DNA from: Streptomyces sp. NBC_01335
GTDB taxonomy: Bacteria; Actinomycetota; Actinomycetes; Streptomycetales; Streptomycetaceae
Direction: 5' to 3'
DNA length: 64,000 nucleotides
Assembly (NCBI RefSeq): GCF_035953295.1
Contig: NZ_CP108370.1
Span: 1,922,001-1,986,000 of the forward strand
In this document: positions 55,068 to 63,721 of the stretch, one piece after another
How the letters are laid out: the number at the start of each line of letters is the position of its first letter
How positions within the stretch are numbered: position 1 is the stretch's first letter
Program-made: the position numbers and the translations under genes
The notes under the pieces: model-generated
Database searches by the model: none
What the model was told of the DNA's origin: nothing
Seen by the model: only the letters and a program-made list of their open reading frames with translations

Positions 55068-55127
55068 CTTTCGCGGAGCGGTTCCTCCCCCTGGGAAACC
55101 CTTGGAAATCCCTTGGAAGGAACGCTC

Positions 55128-57023
55128 ATGCCGCACCGCGCCGCCTCTCTCGTCGACCGCCTCCTCCGGGACGACGCCCCGCCCTTCGCCCTGCTGCGCC
55201 GCCGCACGCCCGGCCGCGACCACGACACCGTCGAGGTGCTGACCGGCGAGGTCCGGGAGGTGGCGCGCCTCGCCGACCTGCCGGTGGGCGAGCTGCCCTC
55301 GCTGGCCCTGGTGCCCTACCGGCAGATCGCCGAGCGGGGCTTCGACGTGACCGACGACGGGACGCCGCTCGCGGTGCTGGTCGCCGACGAGTCGTACGAG
55401 CTGCCGCTCGCCGAGGTGCTGGCGGCGCTGCCCCCGCACGAGGTACGGGTCACGGGCGGCGCGTTCGACGTGCCGGACGAGGAGTACGCGGGGATCGTCC
55501 GGCGGGTGATCGAGGACGAGATCGGGCAGGGCGAGGGCGCGAACTTCGTGATCCGGCGCACGTTCCGGGGCGAGATCCCCGGCTACGGCCGGGCGGACGC
55601 GCTGGCGCTCTTCCGCAGACTGCTGGAGGGCGAGCGCGGCGCGTACTGGACGTTCGTGGTGCACACCGGCGGCCCGCGGGGCCGGACCCTGGTCGGCGCC
55701 AGCCCGGAGGTCCACGTCCGGATGTCCGGCGGCACGGTGGTGATGAACCCGATCAGCGGGACGTACCGCTACCCGGAACAGGGGCCGACCGTCGAGAGCC
55801 TGCTGGGCTTCCTCGCCGACCGCAAGGAGACCGAGGAGCTCTCCATGGTGGTCGACGAGGAACTGAAGATGATGTGCACGGTCGGCGACATGGGCGGGGT
55901 GGTGGTCGGGCCCCGGCTGAAGGAGATGGCCCATCTCGCCCACACCGAGTACGAGCTGCGCGGGAAGTCGACGCTGGACGTGCGGGAGGTGCTGAGGGAG
56001 ACCATGTTCGCGGCGACCGTCACCGGCTCCCCGGTGCAGAACGCGTGCCGCGTGATCCGGCGGTACGAGCCCGCCGGGCGCGGCTACTACAGCGGCGCGC
56101 TGGCGCTGCTGCGCCGGGACGCGAACGGCGCCCAGACCCTCGACTCGCCGATCCTGATCCGTACGGCCGACATCGCCGCCGACGGCGGGCTCGCGGTGGC
56201 GGTGGGCGCCACCCTCGTGCGCCACTCGGACCCGGACGGCGAGGTCGCCGAGACCCACGCCAAGGCGGCGGGGGTGCTGGCCGCCCTCGGGGTGCGGCCG
56301 GGCCGGCGGCCGCAGGAGCGGACCGGGCCGCAGCTGGCCACCGACCCCCGGGTGCAGTCGGCGCTGGACGACCGGCGGGGCGGGCTGGCGCCGTTCTGGC
56401 TGCGGATGCAGGAGCCGACGCGGGCGATGTCGGGCCACGCGCTGGTGGTGGACGGCGAGGACACCTTCACCTCGATGCTGGCGCATCTGCTGCGCGCCTC
56501 GGGGCTCGACGTGTCGGTCCTCCGCTTCGACGCCCCGGAGCTGCGGGAGACCGTCCGGGCGCACCGGGGGCCGGTGGTGCTGGGCCCCGGGCCGGGCAAC
56601 CCGGGCGACCCCGCCGACGCCAAGATGGTGCTGCTGCGCTCGGTCGCGGCGGAGCTGGTGCGCGACCACCGGGACGGGCTGCTGGGTGTGTGCCTGGGCC
56701 ATGAGCTGATCGCGGCGGAGCTGGGCCTGGAGGTGGTGCGCAAGGCGGTGCCCCATCAGGGGGCGCAGACGCGGATCGAGCTGTTCGGCCGGCCGGAGAC
56801 GGTGGGGTTCTACAACAGCTTCGCGGCGCGGTGCGACGACGCCGCCACCGCCGAGCTGGGCGCGCACGGCATCGAGGTGAGCCGGGACGAGGCCACCGGC
56901 GAGCTGTACGCGCTGCGCGGCGACGGGTTCGCCTCGGTGCAGTTCCACCCGGAGTCGGTGCTGACGCTGCGGGGCGCGGCGATCGTCACCGAACTGCTGG
57001 CGGGGCTGCCGGTACGCGGCTGA
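55128..57023 (+). CDS. trpE: Fused anthranilate synthase, TrpE-TrpG type
   Basis: The 631-residue protein joins a chorismate-binding TrpE domain (about 1-430; RTADIAADGG, NPISGTYRYPEQG-like region with MNPISGT) to a glutamine amidotransferase domain (about 445-631). The latter has C522 (GVCLGHE), H607 and E609 (FHPES) as the glutaminase triad. It makes anthranilate from chorismate. The fused form resembles PhzE. I do not see the N-terminal LLES feedback motif of typical TrpE, so tryptophan inhibition may be weaker. Expression is controlled by the trpL attenuator. GGAAGG precedes the ATG by seven bases. Confidence 0.94.
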   Translation: MPHRAASLVDRLLRDDAPPFALLRRRTPGRDHDTVEVLTGEVREVARLADLPVGELPSLALVPYRQIAERGFDVTDDGTPLAVLVADESYELPLAEVLAALPPHEVRVTGGAFDVPDEEYAGIVRRVIEDEIGQGEGANFVIRRTFRGEIPGYGRADALALFRRLLEGERGAYWTFVVHTGGPRGRTLVGASPEVHVRMSGGTVVMNPISGTYRYPEQGPTVESLLGFLADRKETEELSMVVDEELKMMCTVGDMGGVVVGPRLKEMAHLAHTEYELRGKSTLDVREVLRETMFAATVTGSPVQNACRVIRRYEPAGRGYYSGALALLRRDANGAQTLDSPILIRTADIAADGGLAVAVGATLVRHSDPDGEVAETHAKAAGVLAALGVRPGRRPQERTGPQLATDPRVQSALDDRRGGLAPFWLRMQEPTRAMSGHALVVDGEDTFTSMLAHLLRASGLDVSVLRFDAPELRETVRAHRGPVVLGPGPGNPGDPADAKMVLLRSVAAELVRDHRDGLLGVCLGHELIAAELGLEVVRKAVPHQGAQTRIELFGRPETVGFYNSFAARCDDAATAELGAHGIEVSRDEATGELYALRGDGFASVQFHPESVLTLRGAAIVTELLAGLPVRG

Positions 57024-57063
57024 ACGCGCGGTACGCGGCCGACCGCGCGGTTCGCGGGCGACC

Positions 57064-57105
57064 GCGCGGGAGCCGGTGCCTCGGGCGAGGTTCCGGCTCC
57101 CGCGC
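57064..57105. terminator. Bidirectional hairpin between anthranilate synthase and ldhA
   Basis: A 13-base-pair stem (57064-57076 with 57093-57105) with a 16-base loop lies between convergent genes, just before the ldhA stop codon. Confidence 0.7.
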
Positions 57106-57110
57106 CGCGC

Positions 57111-58115
57111 TCACTTCTCCGGGTCCGCCGGCACCAGGACGTTGTCGCTGCGGCGTCCGGCGAGGTAGTCGTCGACGTTGGCGGCGGTGGCGTCGATGAT
57201 CTGGCCGACCGCGTCCTCGGTGTAGTACGCCTGGTGGGAGGTGACCAGGACGTTCGGGAAGGTCAGCAGGCGGGCGAGGGTGTCGTCGTCGATGCCCTCC
57301 AGCGACTTGTCCAGGAAGAAGAGCCCGGCCTCCTCCTCGTACACGTCGAGGCCGACGCCGAGGAAGTGGCCCGAGCGGAGTTCGGTGACCAGGGCGCGGG
57401 TGTCGACCAGGCCGCCCCGGCTGGAGTTGACGAGGATCACGTCGCGCTTCATCAGCGCCATGGCCCGCTGGTCGATGAGGTGGTGGGTGGCGGGCAGCAG
57501 GGGGACGTGCAGGCTGATGAGGTCGGACTCGGCGAAGAGCTGGTCCTTCTCGACGTACCGCATGCCCAGCTCCACGCAGGCGGGGTTCTCGGCGACGTCC
57601 CAGCCGAGCAGGTTCATGCCGAATCCGTGGGCGATCCGGGTGAACGCCTCACCGATCTTGCCGGTGCCGATCACCCCGGCCGTGCGGCCGTGCATGTCGC
57701 GGCCGAGGAGTCCGGCGAGCCGGAAGTCGAAGTCGCGGGTACGCGTCGAGGCGCGGATGACCTTGCGGTTCACGGCCATCCCCAGGGTCCACGCGAACTC
57801 GGCGACGGAGTACGGCGAGTAGTACGAGACCCTGGCGACGCGCAGCCCGAGGGAGCCGGCGACCTCCAGGTCGATGTTGTTGAAGCCGGTGGACCGCTGG
57901 GCGATCATCCGGGTGCCGCCGGCCGCCAGGGTCCGGAGCACCTGGGCGCCGAGGTCCGCGTTGACGCTGGTGGAGATGGTCTCGTACCCCGCCGCGAGGG
58001 CCGCGGTGTCCGGGGTGAGGAACACCTCCAGGCAGCGGACCTCGTGCTTCCCGGCGAACGCCTTCTCGATCAGGGGCTTCTCGTCGGCCTGCACACCGAA
58101 TGCCAGGATTTCCAC
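57111..58115 (-). CDS. ldhA: D-lactate dehydrogenase-like 2-hydroxyacid dehydrogenase
   Basis: The 334-residue protein of the D-2-hydroxyacid dehydrogenase family has the NAD site GVIGTGKIGEAF, the substrate-binding arginine segment NSSRGGLVDT, and the histidine segment TSHQAYYT typical of fermentative D-lactate dehydrogenases. It reduces pyruvate to D-lactate with NADH by inference. GTG 58115 with GGGAGA four bases upstream is chosen over an ATG 11 codons earlier. Upstream lies an inverted repeat flanking a TATATT box. Confidence 0.92.
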   Translation of the reverse strand: MEILAFGVQADEKPLIEKAFAGKHEVRCLEVFLTPDTAALAAGYETISTSVNADLGAQVLRTLAAGGTRMIAQRSTGFNNIDLEVAGSLGLRVARVSYYSPYSVAEFAWTLGMAVNRKVIRASTRTRDFDFRLAGLLGRDMHGRTAGVIGTGKIGEAFTRIAHGFGMNLLGWDVAENPACVELGMRYVEKDQLFAESDLISLHVPLLPATHHLIDQRAMALMKRDVILVNSSRGGLVDTRALVTELRSGHFLGVGLDVYEEEAGLFFLDKSLEGIDDDTLARLLTFPNVLVTSHQAYYTEDAVGQIIDATAANVDDYLAGRRSDNVLVPADPEK

Positions 58116-58149
58116 GGTGTCTCCCGTTGGAGCTGCGGTACGGCACATG

Positions 58150-58186
58150 ACCCGGTCACCGCGAATATACGGCCGGGTGACCGGGT
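58150..58186 (-). promoter_or_regulatory. ldhA promoter with flanking 11-bp inverted repeat
   Basis: ACCCGGTCACC (58150-58160) and GGTGACCGGGT (58176-58186) are perfect inverted copies separated by 15 bases. Between them lies TATATT (58169-58164 on the minus strand), a good -10 box for ldhA. The repeats form an operator-like site over the promoter and differ from the known Rex operator. Confidence 0.6.
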
Positions 58187-58245
58187 GCGCCGCTCGGCGG
58201 GCGGCCGGGGCGCGACCCGCCCGCGGCCGGTCCGCCGGACTCCGC

Positions 58246-59025
58246 TCACACGTCGTCGAGGCCCCGCTCGATGGCGTACCTGACCAGCTCCACCCGGTTG
58301 TGCAGCTGGAGCTTGCCGAGGGTGTTCTGGACGTGGTTCTGGACCGTGCGGTGCGAGATCACCAGACGCTCGGCGATCTGCTTGTACGACAGTCCCTTGG
58401 CGACCAGCCGGAGCACCTCGGTCTCGCGCTCGGTCAGGCGCGGCGCCTTCGGGTCGTCGGGGGCGGCCGGGGCCGGGTCGGAGGCGAGCCTGCGGTACTC
58501 GCCGAGCACGAGTCCGGCCAGCCCCGGGGTGAAGACCGGGTCGCCGACCGCGGTCGAGCGGACCGCCTCGATCAGCTCCCGGGTGCTGGCGGACTTCAGT
58601 AGATAGCCGGTGGCCCCGGACTTCACCGCCTCCAGCACGTCGGCGTGCTCCCCGCTGGCGGAGAGCACCAGTACCCGCAGGCCGGGGTGGTGCGCCACGA
58701 GCTCCTTGCAGACCTGGACCCCGGGCAGGCCCGGCAGGTTCAGGTCGAGGACGAGGACGTCGGGCCGGACCGCCTGGGCGCGGCGGACGGCCCCCGGGCC
58801 GTCACCGGCGGTCGCGACGACGTCGAAGCCGGACTCGGCCAGGTCGCGGGCGACGGCGTCGCGCCACATCGGGTGGTCGTCCACCACCATGACCTTGATG
58901 ACCGTGCCGTCGGCGCGGGTCTGCGGCGGGGGCCCGGGGGCGCCCGCCTCGCCCGGTGCCGGTGCGCCCGGTGCCGCCGGTGCGCCCGTTCTGTCCGGTG
59001 TGCCCGGTGCTGTGGGTGTACTCAT
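58246..59025 (-). CDS. macR: NarL/LuxR-family response regulator, MacR type
   Basis: The 259-residue protein has an Ala/Pro/Gly-rich N-terminus (about 40 residues), a receiver domain (about 42-160; phosphorylation site D94, acidic D49-D50, KSAS lysine) and a C-terminal LuxR-type helix-turn-helix (about 198-255, ERLVISHRTVQNHV). The start overlaps the kinase stop as ATGA. Position next to ldhA and the acyltransferase, and sequence type, match the S. coelicolor MacRS pair, which affects antibiotic production and aerial growth. That name is by synteny. Confidence 0.9.
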   Translation of the reverse strand: MSTPTAPGTPDRTGAPAAPGAPAPGEAGAPGPPPQTRADGTVIKVMVVDDHPMWRDAVARDLAESGFDVVATAGDGPGAVRRAQAVRPDVLVLDLNLPGLPGVQVCKELVAHHPGLRVLVLSASGEHADVLEAVKSGATGYLLKSASTRELIEAVRSTAVGDPVFTPGLAGLVLGEYRRLASDPAPAAPDDPKAPRLTERETEVLRLVAKGLSYKQIAERLVISHRTVQNHVQNTLGKLQLHNRVELVRYAIERGLDDV

Positions 59026-60245
59026 CGGATCGATCCTGCCTTCCCCCGTGGGACCTTCGGAACCTTCAACTCGACTTCGGTGCCCTGACCCGGCACCGAG
59101 ATCACCTCGGCCGTGCCGCCCAGGTCGCGCAGCCGCCCGCGGATGGAGAGGGCCACGCCGAGCCGGCCCTCTCCCTCGGCCTCGGCCAGCCGCCCCTCCG
59201 GGATGCCCGGTCCGTCGTCCCGGACCGTGACGACCACCTCGTCGGGCTCGTCCTCGACCAGGATCCACGCCTGCGCGTCCTGCCCGGCGTGGGCCCGCAC
59301 GTTGTCCAGGGCGGCGCCGGTGGCGGCGGCCAGCTCCCGCGCCGCGTCGGGCGGCATCAGGACCGGGGCGCCGGGCTCCGCGAGGCTGACCCGGGAGCCC
59401 GCGTGCGGGGCGAGCAGGGTCCGCAGATCGATGTCGGGTGCGTCGGCGGCCGACTCCTCCGCCGTGACGGTACGGACGACGGCGCCTTGCGCGGTGTCCT
59501 CGGAGACCCGGGTGGTGGGCACCAGGCCGCTGGAGACGAGGGTACGCAGGGCGATCTCCTGCTCCCCGGCCATCCGGCCCAGCTCGGCGGCCTCTCCGCC
59601 GAGCGCGGTGCCCCGGCGCTGGACCATGGCGAGGACCTGGAGCACGCTGTCGTGGATGTCCCGGGCCAGCCGCTCCCGCTCGCGGGTCGCGGCCTCGATC
59701 TCCAGGGCGCGGGCGAGGGTGCGTTCACTGGCGCGGGCGACCTCGACGACGTACCCGATCGCTATCGAGGCGACCCAGACCAGCAGGACGTTGTGGAGGG
59801 TGTCCCGGCTGGGCTCGGCGCGCTCGACGATGTTGGCGGCGGCGACGAGCGTGGACGCGAAGGCGGCCCACCGCCAGCCGCCCTTCAGCGCGAAGGCCAG
59901 CACCGCCCCGGCGGTCCAGATCGACGGCAGGGTCGACCCGTCGAGGTGGTGGGCATCGAGATCGGCGACCGGGGTGAGCAGGATGCCGGTGAGCGCCACC
60001 ACCAGATCCACGCCGAGGAACGGCCGTGTGCAACTGGCCGCGTTGGCGACCCGGGGCAGGGTGAGCAGTGTCCACACCGCCATCACGGCGAGGAACCCGA
60101 AGGCCACCGCGGGCCGTTCGAAATCCGCACGCCCTATGACGGCCAGCGCCAGGGCGTAGACCGTCGTCAACACCCGGTATCCGGTGAGCGCGCGCCACAG
60201 CGGCTGCTCGACCGACATCCGTACGACCCGCTCGCGCCCGGCCAT
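59022..60245 (-). CDS. macS: Sensor histidine kinase, MacS type
   Basis: The 407-residue kinase has about five N-terminal membrane helices (about residues 17-175) and a short linker. A NarX-like HisKA_3 region with H198 (RLARDIHDSVLQ) precedes a HATPase domain (ALDNVRAHAG, DDGPGIPEG, GLGVALS-like GRLGVALSIRGR). It signals to the response regulator encoded next. ATG 60245 is used; ATG 60218 is a fair alternative. The 5' region carries a 16-base repeat array. Confidence 0.9.
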   Translation of the reverse strand: MAGRERVVRMSVEQPLWRALTGYRVLTTVYALALAVIGRADFERPAVAFGFLAVMAVWTLLTLPRVANAASCTRPFLGVDLVVALTGILLTPVADLDAHHLDGSTLPSIWTAGAVLAFALKGGWRWAAFASTLVAAANIVERAEPSRDTLHNVLLVWVASIAIGYVVEVARASERTLARALEIEAATRERERLARDIHDSVLQVLAMVQRRGTALGGEAAELGRMAGEQEIALRTLVSSGLVPTTRVSEDTAQGAVVRTVTAEESAADAPDIDLRTLLAPHAGSRVSLAEPGAPVLMPPDAARELAAATGAALDNVRAHAGQDAQAWILVEDEPDEVVVTVRDDGPGIPEGRLAEAEGEGRLGVALSIRGRLRDLGGTAEVISVPGQGTEVELKVPKVPRGKAGSIR

Positions 60246-60303
60246 CTCCCCCACCCCCGCGGTCCGCGCCTCCGTCGGCCGGACCCTTCTCTCTCCACCG
60301 CTG

Positions 60304-60429
60304 CCGCGGACACCCGCCGCCGCGAACACCCGTCACCGCGGACACCCGTCACCGCCGACAGCCGCCGCCACGAACCCGACGCCACCGGCACCCGTCCCTG
60401 CCGGCGTCCGCCGCCGCGAACACCCGCCG
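60304..60429. repeat. 16-base degenerate tandem repeats (about eight units) upstream of macS
   Basis: Units related to CCGCGAACACCCGCCG, 16 bases each with one of 14, span 60304-60429. They lie between the acyltransferase stop codon and the macS start, where the macS promoter or leader should be. Confidence 0.8.
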
Positions 60430-60467
60430 CCGCGCGCCGCCTTCGACGGCCGTCCCAGCGACGCCCG

Positions 60468-61271
60468 CTACCGCGCGGGCGGTTCCGGCGTCGAGCGCTT
60501 CTCGTCCCGCGCCGCCTGCTTCTGCTCCAGCGCTGTCTGCTTCTGTTCCTGGGCCGCCTGCTTCTGTTCCTGTGCGGCCGCTTTGGCCTCGTCGGCGATC
60601 CGGCGCTTGGCGGCCGTCGCGTACACGTCCACGTATTCCTGGCCGGAGAGCCTCATGATTTCGTACATGACCTCGTCCGTCAGCGAACGCAGGATGAACC
60701 GGTCGCCCTGCATGCCCTGGTAGCGGGAGAAGTCCAGTGGCTTGCCGATCCGGATGCCGGGCCGCAGCAGTTTGGGGATCACCTGGCCGGGCGGCTGGAT
60801 CTTCTCCGTGTCGATCATCGCGACCGGGATGACGGGCGCGCCGGTGGCCAGCGCCACCCGGGCGAGGCCGCCGGGCTTGCCCCGGTAGAGGCGGCCGTCC
60901 GGCGAGCGGGTGCCCTCGGGGTAGATGCCGAAGAGCCCGCCGCCCTCGACCACCTTGATGCCGGCGCGGATCGCGGCCTCACCGGCGCCCCTGGCCCCGG
61001 AGCGGTCGACGGGCAGCTGGCCGACGCCCTTGAAGAAGGCCGCGGTGAGCTTGCCCTTCACTCCGGGCGCGGTGAAGTACTCGGCCTTGGCGATGAAGGT
61101 GACCTTGCGGTCCAGGACGGCCGGCAGGAAGAAGGAGTCGGAGAAGGACAGATGGTTGCTCGCGAGGATCGCCGGACCGGTGAGGGGGATGTTCTCCAGG
61201 CCCTCGACCCACGGCCTGAAGGCGAGCTTCAGCGATCCCCCGAGGGAGAAGTGCATCGCGCCGTAGATCAA
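60468..61271 (-). CDS. plsC: 1-acyl-glycerol-3-phosphate acyltransferase (PlsC family)
   Basis: PlsC adds an acyl chain to lysophosphatidic acid to make phosphatidic acid. The 267-residue protein has the HX4D box NHLSFSD, FGIYPEGTRS, GKPGGLARVALATGAPV and VIPVAMIDT. The last 45 residues are an Ala/Gln/Glu/Lys-rich coiled coil made of seven-residue repeats. TTG 61271 is chosen because AGGAGG lies eight bases upstream; ATG 61256 is the alternative. Confidence 0.9.
   Translation of the reverse strand: MIYGAMHFSLGGSLKLAFRPWVEGLENIPLTGPAILASNHLSFSDSFFLPAVLDRKVTFIAKAEYFTAPGVKGKLTAAFFKGVGQLPVDRSGARGAGEAAIRAGIKVVEGGGLFGIYPEGTRSPDGRLYRGKPGGLARVALATGAPVIPVAMIDTEKIQPPGQVIPKLLRPGIRIGKPLDFSRYQGMQGDRFILRSLTDEVMYEIMRLSGQEYVDVYATAAKRRIADEAKAAAQEQKQAAQEQKQTALEQKQAARDEKRSTPEPPAR
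60516..60578 (-). repeat. In-frame 21-base repeats in plsC
   Basis: Three tandem 21-base units (60516-60536, 60537-60557, 60558-60578) encode seven-residue QEQKQ-type heptads in the C-terminal coiled coil. Confidence 0.85.
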
Positions 61272-61493
61272 CTCGGGTGCCTCCTGTGTCCTGTGCCACG
61301 ACCTTACCCGCGCGCGGGCCGCCGTCGCCGCACGGTGCGCGGGCTGCCCCGTGCCTGTGGCGCGACGGCCCTGGTCGGTGTCGGCCCGGTCGCGTACGGT
61401 GAAGTCATTCTTCTCGCGGGTGCCCCGTACGCCCCCTCGCAAGCCCTCACGCACTCCCCCGCCCGAACCCAGCCTCACGAACAGGAGTCACCG

Positions 61494-62273
61494 GTGCCGG
61501 TCCTCCCTGGAGCCGAGCCGTTCCGCCACGAGGGCGGAGAGGTCGGCGTCCTCCTCTGTCATGGCTTCACCGGATCGCCCCAGTCGCTGCGCCCGTGGGC
61601 CGACTACCTCGCAGCGCGCGGGTACACCGTGTCGCTGCCGCTGCTGCCGGGGCACGGCACGCGGTGGGAGGACATGGCGGTCACCGGCTGGCAGGACTGG
61701 TACGCCGAGGTGGACCGGGAGTTGCGGGTGCTGCGCGAGAGGTGCGCGCGGGTCTTCGTCTTCGGCCTCTCCATGGGCGGGGCGCTGGCGCTGCGGCTGG
61801 CCGCGCGGCACGGCGACGCGGTCGGCGGGCTGGTGCTGGTCAACCCGGCGAACAAGGTGCACGGCCTGTCCGCGTACGCCCTGCCGGTCGCCCGCCACCT
61901 CGTCCGTACGACGAAGGGGCTGGCCGGGGACATCGCGCTGGAGGGTGCGCGCGAGGTGGGTTACGACCGGGTCCCGCTGCACTCCGCCCACTCGCTGCGG
62001 CGGTTCCTGCGGATCGTCGACGCCGAACTCCCGCAGGTGACGCAGCCGTTGCTGCTGCTGCACAGCTCGCAGGACCACGTGGTGCCGCCCGCCGACACGG
62101 CCCGCATCCTCGGCAGGGTGTCCTCGCGGGACGTCGAGGAGGTGCTGCTGGAACAGAGTTACCACGTCGCGACGTTGGACCATGACGCGGAGCGGATCTT
62201 CGACGAGAGCCACCGGTTCCTCGCCCGTCTCGCGTCCGCAGTCGCGGAGAAGGGGGGTACGTCCGGTGGCTGA
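61494..62273 (+). CDS. Alpha/beta hydrolase, monoglyceride-lipase/carboxylesterase type
   Basis: The 259-residue hydrolase has the oxyanion region CHGFTGSPQS, nucleophile serine in FGLSMGG, acid residue near HSSQDHVVPP and histidine in SYHVATLDHD. This is typical of thermostable carboxylesterases and monoacylglycerol lipases. It is divergent from plsC, so a lipid role is plausible. GTG 61494 with AGGAG six bases upstream is the start. Its 3' end overlaps the next gene by eight bases. Confidence 0.9.
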   Translation: MPVLPGAEPFRHEGGEVGVLLCHGFTGSPQSLRPWADYLAARGYTVSLPLLPGHGTRWEDMAVTGWQDWYAEVDRELRVLRERCARVFVFGLSMGGALALRLAARHGDAVGGLVLVNPANKVHGLSAYALPVARHLVRTTKGLAGDIALEGAREVGYDRVPLHSAHSLRRFLRIVDAELPQVTQPLLLLHSSQDHVVPPADTARILGRVSSRDVEEVLLEQSYHVATLDHDAERIFDESHRFLARLASAVAEKGGTSGG

Positions 62274-62928
62274 GCAGGACGCGGACCGCACGGGCAGTGA
62301 CGAGGAGCGCGAACCGCCCCAGGCGGAGGGACAGACGGCCGCGCCCGGGAGTACGGACGAGGGGCGCCCCGCCGACGCGCCCCTGGACGAGGTGCGCCCG
62401 CTGGACGAGGAGGCCGCCTGGGCCGCGATCGTCGCGGGGTACGGCGAGGAGCCGCCGGACCCGCCGGGCGCCAAGCCCTTCAAGCCGGTGGAGGACCTCG
62501 CCCTGCCGGACCAGGACCTGATCAACGTGCTGGACGACGAGGACCGGCCCGAGGCCCCGGCGGACAAGGGCAACGGCAAGAGCGGCCTGGGCAGTTCGGT
62601 GGTCTTCGCCCCCGGCGTCGGCGGTCCCCGCGACCATGTGCTGCCGGACGGGGATTCCGACGAGGACGACGGCCCCGAGGGGCACTTCGTGCCGCCGGAG
62701 CCGCCGCCGCTCCCGGAGGCGGACGCCACCTCGAAGTTCGCCTGGCTCGGGGTGGTCGGCGGTCCGGTGCTGATGCTCCTCGCGGTGCTGCTGGGCTGGG
62801 AGATGACCTGGTGGCTGACGACCGTCTGCATCGGCGGTTTCCTCGGCGGCTGCGCGACGCTGGTGGCGCGGATGCCGCACGACGACGACGAGGACCTGGG
62901 CGACCCGGGGCACGGCGCCGTCGTCTGA
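62266..62928 (+). CDS. Acidic membrane protein of unknown function
   Basis: The 220-residue protein has an acidic, Pro/Gly-rich N-terminal half (about 1-150) and two C-terminal membrane helices (about 158-200), ending in an acidic tail (RMPHDDDEDLGDPGHG). I do not recognise a family. GTG 62266 overlaps the hydrolase stop by eight bases and has a G-rich ribosome-binding site. It ends four bases before the stop of the convergent phosphatase-family gene. Confidence 0.82.
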   Translation: MAEQDADRTGSDEEREPPQAEGQTAAPGSTDEGRPADAPLDEVRPLDEEAAWAAIVAGYGEEPPDPPGAKPFKPVEDLALPDQDLINVLDDEDRPEAPADKGNGKSGLGSSVVFAPGVGGPRDHVLPDGDSDEDDGPEGHFVPPEPPPLPEADATSKFAWLGVVGGPVLMLLAVLLGWEMTWWLTTVCIGGFLGGCATLVARMPHDDDEDLGDPGHGAVV

Positions 62929-62932
62929 GCCG

Positions 62933-63706
62933 TCAGGCCCGGTCGCCCGCGCGGGCGGCGGCGGGCACCCGGAGGGCGGCCAGGACCGGCAGATGGTCCG
63001 TGGCCGCCCGCAGATCGGCGTCGCCGATGCCGGGGAGCCCGGCCGGGACACCGCAGCCGAGGATCTCGACGCCGTCCGTGGTGAGGACGGCGTCGATGCG
63101 GCGGACCGGCCCGTCGGCCGGGAAGGTGTGCTCCCCGCCCCAGGGCCGTACCGCCCAGCCGTCGTGGAGCCGCCCGGCGATCAGCCGGAACGCGTCCCCG
63201 GCCGGTACGTCGTTGAGGTCGCCGCCCACCACCGCGTGCCCGACGCCCATCGCCTCCACCCGCTCCAGCAGCGCCCGGGCCTGGGCGAGGCGTTCGTCCG
63301 GCCGCAGGCTCAGATGGCAGCTGACCACGCCCAGCCGGGTCCCGGCGATCTTGACCACCGCCGTGGCGAAGCCCCTGCGGTGCAGCCCGGGGGTGCGCGG
63401 CAGCAGGACGTCCTCGGTGCGTTCGACGGTGGCGCGCAGGGAGCAGAGCAGCAGGGGGCCGGCGGCGGTGGCGCCACCGGAGAGGACGACCAGGTCGGTC
63501 GCGGCGGCGAGCCGGGCGGCGGCCTTGCGCCAGCGGAAGAAGCGCGGCGCCTCCTGGACGAACACCAGGTCGGGGGCGCAGGCGCGGATGACGCGGGCCA
63601 GGGCGGCGGGGTCGTCGCGCATCGAGCGGATGTTGTAGCTGAGGACCCGGACGACGGCCGAACCGTCGTCCTCGGTACGGGAGTCGGGCAGCGGCGTCAG
63701 AACCAT
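62933..63706 (-). CDS. Endonuclease/exonuclease/phosphatase family protein
   Basis: The 257-residue protein has the metal-dependent phosphodiesterase motifs RVLSYNIRSM, VFVQEAPRF, VVSCHLSLRPD, GGDLNDVP and the C-terminal TDHLPVLA. The family includes nucleases and phosphatases, and the substrate cannot be told. ATG 63706 is preceded by TATGGT at seven bases and no ribosome-binding site, so it is probably leaderless. Longer start options (ATG 63718 and beyond) are less likely. Confidence 0.9.
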   Translation of the reverse strand: MVLTPLPDSRTEDDGSAVVRVLSYNIRSMRDDPAALARVIRACAPDLVFVQEAPRFFRWRKAAARLAAATDLVVLSGGATAAGPLLLCSLRATVERTEDVLLPRTPGLHRRGFATAVVKIAGTRLGVVSCHLSLRPDERLAQARALLERVEAMGVGHAVVGGDLNDVPAGDAFRLIAGRLHDGWAVRPWGGEHTFPADGPVRRIDAVLTTDGVEILGCGVPAGLPGIGDADLRAATDHLPVLAALRVPAAARAGDRA

Positions 63707-63713
63707 GCGGGCC

Positions 63714-63719
63714 ACCATA
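63714..63719 (-). promoter_or_regulatory. -10 box of probable leaderless transcript (phosphatase-family gene)
   Basis: TATGGT (minus strand) ends seven bases before ATG 63706 and lies close after the upstream terminator hairpin. Confidence 0.55.
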
Positions 63720-63721
63720 CG

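Noticed and set aside
58956..61493. An N-terminal extension of about 850 residues on the alpha/beta hydrolase
   Set aside because: It is the reverse shadow of macS and plsC; a GTG with AGGAG at 61494 gives a normal-length hydrolase.
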